Shown: positions 1-9,366 of the stretch, one piece after another
Layout of the letters: each line of letters opens with the position of its first letter
Position numbering within the stretch: the first letter of the stretch is position 1
Origin: Capsicum annuum
Lineage: Eukaryota > Streptophyta > Magnoliopsida > Solanales > Solanaceae
Reading direction: 5' to 3'
Length of the DNA: 64,000 nt
Assembly: GCF_002878395.1 (NCBI RefSeq)
Contig: NW_025856049.1
Span: 124,001 to 188,000 of the forward strand
The notes under the pieces: model-generated
What the model saw: the letters and a program-made list of their open reading frames with translations, nothing else
What the model was told of the DNA's origin: nothing
Database searches by the model: none
Translations under genes and position numbers: made by a program

Positions 1-6
1 TCTACT

Positions 7-309
7 ATGAGTGGAAGGTTGGATCACAAGGATGGTCAAAAGAGCTCTATTCACTCCACTCCTCAAAACTACCAAGCTCCTTTAAGGTATGAAGAATTTA
101 TGCGGGGGAAAAGACATAACAAACTACCTTATTATGAGAGCTTCCCAAAGGTTCAAGTGGGCTACCATGGTCAAAACCAAGGTGAAGACCATACTTCATA
201 TGGGCTAAAAGGTAACAATGCTGCCTCTTATACTCCTATATACATAGAATCTGGTGACGTGGCAAGTAGTAGCCAAGTGGATGTAGTTGGCGGTTTTCCT
301 AAAGGATAA
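7..309 (+). pseudogene. NAL-1 coding block A (gag-linker-like, hydrophilic)
   Basis: A 100-residue open stretch, rich in Gln, Tyr, Gly and basic residues, ending in a block that reads GDVASSSQVDVVGGFPKG. The same block occurs in NAL-2 as CDVASSGQVGVAVGLPRE, followed in both copies by a CDTL motif. That repetition in an independent copy argues for former coding sequence rather than chance. The hydrophilic, low-complexity character resembles linkers downstream of gag in plant gypsy elements, but no zinc knuckle is seen. A stop and a frame change separate it from the next block at 398. Function is unknown. Confidence 0.5.
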
Positions 310-397
310 TTTCAAGTGTTGACCCTTTGTGATACTCTTGATGTTACTAGGTTGCATGAGGACCAAAATTGTATTGTAAATATGCAAACACTATAGG

Positions 398-1253
398 TCC
401 TATAAATGACAAAATTGATTCTCTTCGTAAAAATAACTTGTGTCTATCTAGTGCTAGCACTTGTAACATCAATGAGGTTATATTACCGAGTGATAAGAGT
501 ATTCACACACTAGTTTACCATTATGAAAATAAAAGGTGAGTCTACATTTATATATGAGTTGGCAACAACTAGTGAGAGTGTGCAAAATAATTAATCGAGC
601 GGAGATGACCTTCATTTGCTTGAATGTTTAGAATACCCGAATTGTGATTGTACTTGTCGAAATGGTTTTATTGTGATCCCTTTTCTTCTCGTTGTGGTTT
701 GAATATCTATGTGGACTACTCTCTTGGAAAAGAAGGCAATATTTCTTTAGGTATTCCATCTACTTCTTTTTTGAGTCTTTCCTATGTCGATCATACTAAT
801 GGTGTTAAGTTTGAGACTAGTAAGTATATGCATAAGGACACCAAAGTTGAAATTTACTTGTGTGAAACCTTTGTCTACTCTCTTTGTACTCATGATATTT
901 CTAATGATGATAAAGAGGGTATGCCTAATTGTAAGGATGGCCCCATAGGGCAAAGTAAGTATAGCCTTGACCCATGTTCTTGGTTAACTTATGCTTTTGA
1001 ACTCGATGAATTATTTGGTTGTGGGAAATGGAACACAGCCAACTTGGTGATAGGTCAAGACAATAAGCACATGTTAATTGTGGATGTTGGTATCCTTCCC
1101 TATGATGGAAAGACTTTCTTGGGAATTTACAATCCACTTGATAGACCAAAGTTGTGCTTGGGAGGGATTTCCCATTACGATAAGTGTTCCCTAATAAGGG
1201 GAGTAGTGTTTCTATTCTTGACCAAGGTATCACTACTACTAGGTCAAGGATAG
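398..1253 (+). pseudogene. NAL-1 coding block B (conserved family protein of unknown function)
   Basis: The first part (398-540) reads PINDKIDSLRKNNLCL then SSASTCNINEVILPSDKS. It matches NAL-2 NPIDDRIGSSHEINLCP and SSAS-type residues, and the DPTDDRIDSS..DLCP block of NAL-3. After a frame change, 648-1253 encodes about 200 residues with VDYSLGKEGNISLGIPSTS, which matches MDYTREG..LEIPSTS in NAL-2. Cysteines and acidic residues are scattered but I recognise no catalytic motif. The stop at 1251-1253 and the shift near 540-648 mark it as a pseudogene. The downstream sequence to 1475 continues with further stops. Confidence 0.55.
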
Positions 1254-1783
1254 TGTTACATCTTCAAAACACTTTGGGTGAATTCCATTCATATGATACC
1301 CTTCTTTGTGACATAATTTTGATTATGGACCTTAGGGAAAATGTCTCATTGCCTCTTTAGGGTATTGCTTATATACTCGCATCCAAGGTTTACACAGTTG
1401 TGATTAAGTTATGTGAACAACAACTTGTGGTTGCCAAGTTGAATTCATTGTTGTGGAAGAGTCCGAGGATGCTAATGTGACACCCCATATGTTCCATGTA
1501 CATTTTCTATTTATATGTAACTTGGAATACACTTGTGGTAGGTAATGAATGAGATTTTTTATGCGAATATTAATGGTTTAAATGGACTTCGAGACTCTTC
1601 CCGCACCTTTTTGTGTGACATGATAAAGATAATATCAATACAACTATTTAACTTGCAATTCTAAGTTGGTATTTGAATCTTACGTTTAAAGTAACCAGGT
1701 AGGTACAAGGTGTAAGCTAGATTAAGGTGAATACGAGATGGAAATGGAATGAAATGTTGAGGTGGTGGATTGACTTAATTAAG

Positions 1784-2114
1784 CTAGTAGGTGAGTCACC
1801 TACTAGGGTTATTTAAGACAAGTTAGTGGACCAAGTCCATGAATCAGCTTTGGGCCTTTATTGGTATACTTATTTGGGCCCAAATTAAGTAAATGAAGAA
1901 GGAAAAAGGAGAAAAGGCCCAATACTCAAATCTGCAAAGGCCCAAATATAACTGAGCCCAACTAAGAAATTAAGCATATAGGTGCATCACCTGCTTTGAA
2001 ATTTTGAGTTGCTTGACCTCCCTAAGTAGGTGCATTACCTACTTAGACTGATTTTATTAAATTTGTTGTCCAGAATTAGCTAAGTGGATGGCAAAAATTA
2101 GGGACTTTATAAGG
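1784..2114 (+). promoter_or_regulatory. LTR promoter: three dyads upstream of a TATA box
   Basis: Three near-palindromes occur at 1784-1806 (core AGTAGGTGAGTCACCTACT), about 1978-1997 (ATAGGTGCATCACCTGCTT) and 2022-2046 (core AAGTAGGTGCATTACCTACTT). They are followed by a TATA-like CTTTATAAGG at 2105-2114. The same arrangement recurs in the 3' LTR and in GYP-A2. The TGAGTCA centre resembles a plant GCN4/bZIP site, and the GTAGGT/ACCTAC arms resemble MYB AC elements. That these drive LTR transcription is inference from position. Confidence 0.6.
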
Positions 2115-3477
2115 CCACATTGCTGGTGATTTTCCATTATTCATAAGTCACAAAAAAGGGTTACTTCCAAAATTCTCTCTACTTTCTTTTGAACAACAAA
2201 GAATAACCCTATTTTCCTTTTAGGGTTCATGAAGAAGCCCCAAGCTTTACAAGCCATGGTAAGTGAAATCACTTATGGTTTATCTTAATTATCTCAAGAA
2301 AGATTAGGAAAACATTATATATGTTCTTAATAATTGATTCATGGCAGAATATGGAACAAACTCCTTTCTCACTTTTCTTTGTTATTATCAGATTTCTTTT
2401 CTTCTTTAGTTTAAAGTGTGAAGAAAAGTGAAAGTTGAAGTTCGTAAGGAGTTCAATTTAAAAGAATAAGTTGTAGAATTAAGGTAAGGTGACTTCCCAT
2501 TTTGTTCTCCTTATGTATGAATTTAATAAAGAATTATGGATTTGTTGTTATTAAGAACTCAAGGGATGATGAGTTCAATAATTGATTGCTACAATAAATG
2601 GGATTTGGGTCTATTCTGTGAATTGTTTTTGTATGAATATGTTATGGGATGCTAGGTTGATGTTGGAGAAAGGTGTCACTAGTTTGAATTTAAATATAAA
2701 AGAAAGGTGTGGCGGCACACCACCGAACTAATTATTCCATGTGTTTACTGCCCAATCTGGTTTGCATATTGTTTGGATAGTGTAATCAAGATGAGGCTGT
2801 TTCGATGAATATTAAAAGAGCATGTATAGTATATGGGTGTAATTGGAGAAGAAAAGGGTTAAAATAACACCCTTGATTGATAGATTAAGTGCTTAATGCC
2901 TGGTTACTATTTTGGTGATGCTAAGTTTTCCAAATATGTTGATTGGTTGCTAATACTAGTTCACAATATATTCTATTGTACATAAGTAATATTAAAGGCG
3001 GGAAGTCAAGTTGGGTTAGTTTCGTAGTTATATAACTAGGTATGTAAGGCATACTCAATTTTGCACTCTTTGGCATGAATCGGACAGTTGTTCCATCAAG
3101 TAAGCTTCCAAGGTTATCCTATAACAAGTTATCCATAATTGTTGCCCATTACATTCCATGTAGCCAATGACCTTTTTCCCACTATTTAATGTGTTAAAAC
3201 CCCTCAGTAAATGCTTATTATTGAACCTGTACATCTATTTTAACTAGAAAATTTCAGAAGTTCCCCGTTTACTAAAATAAGACCCATGTGTATTTTAAGC
3301 TCCTAAAAACTTCATTTGTGTTCCAAAAAATCCCTACCTCATTTTTGTTACATTAAGTGCCCATTTCCATATCTCTTTTTGGTAGCTTATTATTTAAATA
3401 TACCATAATGTTATGACAACTAAAGTAACAATCTCAAAGGCTAAATAAACTAAGTGATGTAAATCTGTAAAATTAGT

Positions 3478-3625
3478 GGCAGCTCAAGGGCAAAAGACTA
3501 GCATGGGTCGATCTCGATACATTTATATGTGAGTGGCATAAGCCTAGCATGGGCCAATCCCAATGTTCTTTTGTGGGTGGAAGCTCAGAGGTGTAAGCCT
3601 AGCTTGGCCCGATCCCAATTTATAT
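3478..3625 (+). repeat. LTR minisatellite, units of about 57 bp
   Basis: About three imperfect copies of a unit containing GGCATAAGCCTAGCATGGGC and a following CAATCCCAAT-type segment; the middle copy is shortened. The matching region of the 3' LTR (21669-21830) holds three fuller copies, while GYP-A2 (37195-37300) holds two. No coding potential is evident. Confidence 0.65.
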
Positions 3626-4319
3626 ATTTACCACTGATCAATTGGTCATTTGTATTATTGACTTAAAAAGATTATGAAGTAAGAAATGTAAAATGAATAA
3701 AGGAATATAACGTACCTAATTATACAAATATATAAAGGTGGTCTACTAGCACTATTTAATCACTTGTATCTTATTTTTATTGAGCTCTTCTATCATGTGT
3801 TGTTACCTTCAGCCTTACATATTTAATACATATTTTTGTACCAACGTCCCTCACGGGGGACCTTTATTCCATGCTACAGACACAGGTGCTTCAGCTAATA
3901 CACAGTGCTAGTAAAAGCACATACTATTAAGTGCCTATTAGTGAGCTCTAGGTTGATTCGGGGCTTTTTGAGTTTGTTCCATACGTTTTGGTATTATGCA
4001 GTAGTCAAGAGTAGGGAGGGGGTTTGACCGGACCCTAGCTAAGTTTATGTATATTTTAGATGATTTGTAGACTAATGCAAAGTTAAACATGGTAGTGTCT
4101 TGGCTTTTAGATGTAGGTGCCCTAACAAATATGTTTTTTATATATAATTTTGTTCTTGTTCACGTAGTTATTCTCATCGATGGATAATATCTTGTTTTTT
4201 AGAACCTTTAAGTGTCAGAGTTACATGCGTGAGAAGTACAAGGTTATGGATCGGTTCTCTCGGGCCTTTACAGAAACGGGTACCTGTCCACCTCAATAGA
4301 ATATGAGGCATGACAAAAG

Positions 4320-4334
4320 TGGTATCAAAGTATG
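4320..4334 (+). other. GYP-A primer-binding site (initiator-Met tRNA type)
   Basis: The sequence TGGTATCAAAGTATG begins four bases after the LTR end. It matches the plant consensus TGGTATCAGAGC, complementary to the 3' end of initiator methionine tRNA, with a few changes. GYP-A2 has the same LTR-to-PBS spacing. Confidence 0.8.
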
Positions 4335-4532
4335 TCATCCTACGAAGTCTACAAATTCATGTCTATATAGAGTAATGCTTATGGGTGTGTTGTGCTACAC
4401 ATCTATAAACGAGATGCTATCGGCATTTAGGGGTTGTTTCTTTATTCATATCTTAGGTCGTGCCATAGAGCCGAAGTCATACGTGAATTCATATTTAACC
4501 AATAAACCTATTTCTTTCTCATTATATTAAAG

Positions 4533-5376
4533 ATGCCTATTACAAGAAAGATTAAGAATACAGGCAAACGAGTAGACGTGGATTTCGGAGAAGGGACAAG
4601 CAAGTCACCATCTAAACAAGCTAATCAAAGTAAATCTCGAGCTGAGTTTGTATCACAAACTTGTTCTACTGCTCTATCTCCAGAAGAACTAAGTAGGAGA
4701 AAAACCACATCCTCAGAACCAAAAATTAATGCTACTGACCTAGATCTTAGGATTGCAGTGCAATTGTTGGGTTGTATAGTTGCTGGGCAAGCTCAAGGAT
4801 AAACTATTCCAACCAGAAGTTCTAGTGGTGCAGATAGGGCAGCTAGTCTATGGACACAGGATTTCCTTAAGCTAGATCCTTCCATATTCACCGGATCAGA
4901 TATTAATGAAGACCCACAGGACTTTACTGATCAAATCCAAAGGGTTCTGGATGCCATGCATATATCTAGTAAAGAGACAATTGAGCTAGTAGTATATAGA
5001 TTCAAAGGGAAGGATATATTTTTCTATGAAGACTGGAAATGATCTAGGGGTATCGATGTCTATTAAACTACATGGAAAGAGTTCAAAGAGCCATTCATTG
5101 ATCATTAACTTCCATTTGAGATTCGAGAATCCTATGTAGATCAATTCTTGAATCTTCGCCAAGGGAATATGAGTGTGAGAGTGTATAGCCTGTGGTTTAA
5201 CTCTTTGGGTAAGAATGCTCCTAATATAGTAGCTACTATGGATGGTAGAGTTCATCGATATGTCGATAGATTGAATCCATATTTGGTTAGAGATTGTACC
5301 ATTTTTGCTTTGAACAAAGAGATGGATATAGCAAGGATATAAGATTTTGCTTAAAAAATAGAGGATCAGAGGCAAT
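4533..5376 (+). pseudogene. GYP-A gag (capsid/nucleocapsid precursor) relic
   Basis: Gag forms the cytoplasmic particle in which reverse transcription occurs. The reading frame starts at ATG 4533 and stays in one phase to about 5376, broken by stops at 4800, 5040, 5106 and 5340 among others. The retrotransposon-gag domain is recognisable: FLKLDPSIFTGSD..EDPQDF near 4860-4925, WKEFKEPFIDH near 5074-5105, and FLNLRQGNMSVR near 5146-5178. Stops replace former sense codons rather than shifting frame, so decay was mainly by substitution. The start was chosen by position after the leader and by comparison with GYP-A2, where the same codon has become ATT. A degenerate zinc-knuckle region follows at about 5690-5750. 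Confidence 0.8.
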
Positions 5377-5689
5377 GAAGAACACAATAATTGGAAAGAT
5401 GGTATTCCAAGAAGGCCAGATCTACGGGGAATTTCATGGCATCGTAAGGTAAGTTTAGGCCTCTATTTTCTAATAGACCACATAGTACATTATCTTCTTA
5501 TCCTATAGCTAGTGCTCTATCATAGTTTCAAAGGTCCAAAGGCAACCAATTTGGGTAATAAAGTGAGAGTTAGAGTTCGCAAATAATGGGGTACCAAGAA
5601 CAAGGGAGTATGATCCAATTAAGGCCTCCTCAACAGTTATGTAAATAATATGGAATGTTTTATTTAGGTACATGACGGTTTTGGAAAAG

Positions 5690-6250
5690 TTCTTACTTTT
5701 GGTGTAGTATGTCGGGACCAATAATTCGAGAATTCCCACAAAGGGGTCTAAGTGGTATGACACGACCTACTGGATTAGTCATTACATCATCATCATCGAT
5801 GCCTTATTCAAGTAGAGGTGTACAACACATGGATCGTGGTAGAGATACTAAAGGAGCAGCTAGCCCTAGTAGTGTTCAGAATCATACATATGGTTTAGCG
5901 GATCGACAAAATTTAGAGGCCTCTCAGCATGTGGTTACAGGTTCATTGTCCATTATTTAACATGATGTCTATGCATTAGTTGATCTGGGTTCTACATTAT
6001 CATATGTTACTCCGTTTGTTGCTTGAAATTTAAAAAGAACACCAGAATTACTAGTTAAGCTATTTGAAATATCTATGTCGATTAGTGAATCTATTATAGC
6101 TAGGAAAGTGTATCGAAATTTTGTAATAACTATTTTTGGTCGTGATACAATAGCTGACCTGGTTGAGATAGAAATGGTCGATTTTGATGTTATAATGGCT
6201 ATGGATTGGTTTGCTTCTTGTTATACCACAGTAGATTGCTGAACTAAGAG
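5690..6250 (+). pseudogene. GYP-A zinc-knuckle remnant and aspartic protease
   Basis: The protease would cleave the gag-pol polyprotein. A knuckle remnant ending REFPQRGLSGM (about 5730-5760) has lost most of its Cys/His residues. The protease signature ALVDLGSTLSYVTP spans about 5975-6015, with the catalytic Asp codon at 5982-5984. The family form is DPGS or DSGA, so the residue after Asp has drifted. The second protease block VDFDVIMAMDW is at about 6178-6215. A stop at 5958-5960 splits the knuckle region from the protease. The phase matches gag, consistent with an original single gag-pol frame. Confidence 0.8.
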
Positions 6251-6251
6251 G

Positions 6252-7028
6252 GTGTATATCCATTTCCAAAGAGAGGAAGTCCTCAAATGTAAGGGAATTA
6301 TTGGTACACCAACAGGTAAATTTATTTCCTACTTTAAGGCAAAAAGGATGATTTCCAAGGGTCACATATATCATCTAGTTATAGTGAAGGATACAGATAT
6401 AGAGCCACTAACTCCTCAAACTATTCCAGTGGTAAATGAATTTCCCAATAGATTTCCTGAAAGTAGAGTTTTGTATTGATGTTATTCCAGGTACTCAACA
6501 GATCTCTATTCCTCCATATAGAATGGTCCCGGTAGAATTATGGGTGTTGAAAGAGTATTGAAAGACTTGCTAGATAAAGGATTCATAAGGCCTCGTAAAT
6601 CCCCTTGGGGCACACCAGTGTTATTTGTGCGTAAGAAGGATGGCTCATTGAGTATGTGTATTGACTATCGGCAACTAAATAAGGTAACTATTAAGAACAA
6701 ATATCATCTTCAAAGAATTGATGACTTATTTGACCAGTTGCAAGGCGCCAAGATATTTTCAAAGATTTATTTGAGGTCAGGTTTCCAATAAGTGAGGGTC
6801 AAAGAGAAGAACATACCTAAGACAGCCTTTCGAACACGGTATGGTCATTATGAATTTCTAGTCATGTCCTTTGGGCTAACTAATTCACCCACATCTTATA
6901 TCGATTTGATAAATAGGGTGTTCAAACCTTTCTTAGATGTCTGCATGATACTTTTTATTGATTGTATTCTAGTTTATTCAAGATCAAAGGAGCCAGTCAC
7001 TTATGACAGGTGTTCTAGATTCTTCTGA
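6252..7028 (+). pseudogene. GYP-A reverse transcriptase, fingers and palm
   Basis: The linker to RT is at 6252-6479. RT itself begins near 6540, with [19 protein letters not shown] and [12 protein letters not shown] (catalytic Asp in CIDYR, about 6661), then [12 protein letters not shown]. The YxDD-type active site reads FIDC at 6954-6965, so the second catalytic Asp is replaced by Cys. Stops lie at 6477-6479 and 6789-6791, and the frame shifts after about 6996. RT copied the element RNA into DNA; this copy cannot be active. Phase is shared with gag and protease. Confidence 0.85.
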
Positions 7029-7077
7029 TCGTCAGCTGTATGCTATGTTCTCTAAAAGTTAGTTTTGATTAAAATCT

Positions 7078-7700
7078 ATGGAATTCTTGGGTCACATTAT
7101 ATCTGATGAAGAAATTAAGGTTAATACTCAAAGGATAGAAGTTGTAAAGAACTGGACAAGACCTACTCCGCCTATGTAGGTTCGTAGTTTCCCTGGGTTG
7201 GCAGGTTATTATAGGAGGCCCTTTGAAGGGTTTTCTTAAATTTTTTCACCTTTAAAAAAACTGACACACAAAGCTTCAACATTTCAATAGAATGATGCAT
7301 GTGAAAGGAGTTTGTAAGATCTAAAGAATAAGTTGACTTGTACACCCGTATTGGTACTCCTAGAAGGCAGAGAAGGGTATCAGTGTATTGTGATGCTTCA
7401 AGACTTGTTTTAGGATGTATGTTAATGCAGCATGGTAAAGTGATAGCTAATGCCTCAAGACAATTGCGGCCATATGAGAAAATTTATCTAACACATGATC
7501 TGGAGCTACCAACAGTTATGTTTGCCTTAAAGATATAGCGTCGCTACTTGTACGGGATTCATGTTGACATATATACTAACCACAAGATTTCGCAATATAT
7601 CTTTAATCATAAGGACTAAAATTCGAGGCAGTGAAGATAGATATTTAAAGACTATGAGTTGATATCTTATTTCATCAATGGAAAATAGATGTGGTAGCAG
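7078..7700 (+). pseudogene. GYP-A RT connection and RNase H relic
   Basis: RNase H degrades the RNA strand during reverse transcription. The connection MEFLGHII lies at about 7078-7100, with a stretch homologous to KNWTRP..VRSFLGLAGYYRR following it. RNase H begins at about 7380 with [20 protein letters not shown], where the Asp in CDAS is the first catalytic residue. [16 protein letters not shown] follows near 7453-7505. The C-terminal part (7540-7700) keeps a diverged DALG-type end in a shifted frame. Many stops are present (7536, 7617, 7676 region). Confidence 0.75.
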
Positions 7701-7859
7701 ATGCATTGGGTCGGAACACTAGGGCACCGTTTATAGAAAGACAAGGGATGACTAAATATCTGTACAAACTAGCTAATTTGGGAGTTCTCCTTCTTGAAAC
7801 TCCCCATAAAAGGCTTGTTATGCATAATGCGGCAGAATCTTCTTTAGTAGCTGAAGTGA

Positions 7860-8792
7860 AATAGAAGAAATATGCAGATCCCATACTATCATAACTTAAG
7901 GATAATGTATAATATGGTATGACAAAGTTATTTGAGTTAATCCAGGAGGGGGTACTTCGGTGGCAAAATAGATTATGTGTGCCTAATATAACTGGGATAA
8001 GAAAGAGGATTATGACAGAGGCACATCATTCAAGATATTCCATCCACCCAGGGTCAACAAACTTTTATCATGATTTGAAAAGAATGTATTGGTGGGGTGA
8101 CATGAAGAAGAACGTTGCAGAATTTATAGTCGAATGTCCAAATTGTCAAAGAGTTAGACACCAAAAGCCCCGGCTTATATGCAATGTGGAAGTTGGATAT
8201 GATCAACATTGATTTCATTACTGGTTTGCCTTATACATCTCAAAAGTTTGATTCCATTTGGGTGATAGTTGATAGGCTTACCAAATCAGCACACTTCATA
8301 CCGGTTAGGAACACCTATAAAATTGAATATTATGCCAAATTATATATCAAAGATATAATTCGATTACACGGAGTACCAATCTCTATTATATCAGATAGGG
8401 GAGCTTAGTTTACTACAAATTTTTGGAAGTCTTTTCTGAGATATTTAGGAACACAAGTTAACTTAAATATAGTTATCCACCCTCAAATAGTTGGACAAGC
8501 GGAACGTACCATACAAACACTAGAAGTTATGCTGCGGGCTTATGTATTGGACTTTAAAGGTAGATGGGATGATCATTTACCTCTCATCCAGTTTTCCTAC
8601 AACAATAGCTACCATTCAAGAATCAAAATAGCACCATATGAGGTTTTGTATAGAAGAAAGTATAGATCACCAATTGGGTGGTTTGAGAAGGGTAAAACAG
8701 CCCTAGTCGGGCCAGATCTTGTTCATCAAGCTATGGAAAAGGTTCCTAAAGTCGACACAAATTATATACGGATATTAGAAGGAAGGGGATAG
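7860..8792 (+). pseudogene. GYP-A integrase: zinc-binding and catalytic core
   Basis: Integrase would join the DNA copy to the host chromosome. The N-terminal HHCC region is in the open stretch 7919-8212 (HHSRYSIHPGSTNFYHDL, then CPNCQ). The catalytic triad is visible: Asp at 8211-8213 (INIDFITGLP), Asp at 8394-8396 (ISDRG) and Glu at 8502-8504 (GQAERT). A stop at 8406-8408 falls right after SDRGA, where the family has Gln. The zinc-binding part is in a different phase from the core, which shows an indel near 8190. The tail YRSPIGWFEKG (8659-8692) is typical of plant chromoviruses. Confidence 0.85.
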
Positions 8793-8799
8793 AGTTTGC

Positions 8800-9240
8800 T
8801 ATAGATGATTGGGTATTTTTTTTAGGTGTCACCAATGAAAGGGGTAATGAGATTTATAAGAAAAGGAAAGCTAAGTGCATGTTATATAGGCCCAAATAAG
8901 ATTACTCTGAGGTTTATCCAAGTAACTTATGCATAAATCTACACCAATAGCTCTTAACAGCTCAACCAGTATTTCACATCTCAGTGCTTTGAAAGTGCCT
9001 CAGAGATCTATCTCATATTACTCTCACTGAAGATGTACAACTTACAGAAGATCTCAACTATGCAGAAATTCCTATGGCTATTCTAGATTGGCATGTTAAG
9101 AAGTTGAGGAATAAGGAAATAGCATCTGTAAAAGTTCTTTGGAGAAACCTATAAGTAAAGGAGATAACACGTTAAGCTGAAGATGCGATAAAATCAGGTA
9201 ACCCTATATTTTCAAATACGAGGAAAAAGTCAAAGATTCT
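8800..9240 (+). pseudogene. GYP-A integrase C-terminus and chromodomain relic
   Basis: The FHISVL-type block preceding the chromodomain is near 8970-8990. The chromodomain-like segment reads YAEIPMAILDWHVKKLRNK then IASVKVLWRN, at about 9060-9150. In chromoviruses this tail guides integration towards particular chromatin. Stops and shifts interrupt it. The equivalent segments in GYP-A2, GYP-B and GYP-C align with it, which supports the call despite the decay. Confidence 0.75.
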
Positions 9241-9337
9241 GAATTGGAGCAATAAGAAGTGAAATATATAATTACTATGTGATAATAGTTATATTTAACT
9301 TAGGCTTGAACTTATTTTTGTTGGATACTTATGCTAA

Positions 9338-9366
9338 CATTCGAGGACAATTGTTTCTAAGGAGCG
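9338..9366 (+). other. GYP-A 3' end and polypurine tract
   Basis: ATTCGAGGACAATTGTTTCT is followed by AAGGAGCGG immediately before the 3' LTR. This matches the end seen in related elements (TTCGAGGACGAATGTT, then a purine run). The LTR start TGTGACA is missing here: the LTR-like sequence begins directly at CCCCGTATG. Confidence 0.65.

Larger units (their letters stand above)
1..1475 (+). mobile_element. NAL-1 retroelement, 5' segment (pol-less LTR family)
   Basis: This is the left piece of a plus-strand LTR element whose beginning lies outside the window. It resumes at 22518-22640 and 27363-28979. The joins are supported by the target duplication gctaa at 1471-1475 and 22518-22522, which flanks GYP-A. 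The reading frame is degenerate throughout. The coding blocks match those in NAL-2 (31801-32484, minus strand), which gives the family assignment. No RT, RNase H or integrase motif is visible in any of its three pieces. The 5' LTR and primer site are not in the window. Confidence 0.75.
1476..4315 (+). repeat. GYP-A 5' LTR
   Basis: It starts TGTGACACCCC and ends GGCATGACA, the TG..CA form expected of an LTR. It aligns along its whole length with 9367-11280 plus 21602-22517. It also aligns, in reverse, with 36515-39291 and 54184-54766 (GYP-A2). It contains a three-copy dyad array and TATA box (1784-2114) and a roughly 57-bp minisatellite (3478-3625). No gene is seen inside it. Confidence 0.9.

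Noticed and set aside
4303..4530. 75-residue frame at the start of the GYP-A interior
   Set aside because: It begins in the LTR end and crosses the primer-binding site. It is leader sequence upstream of gag.
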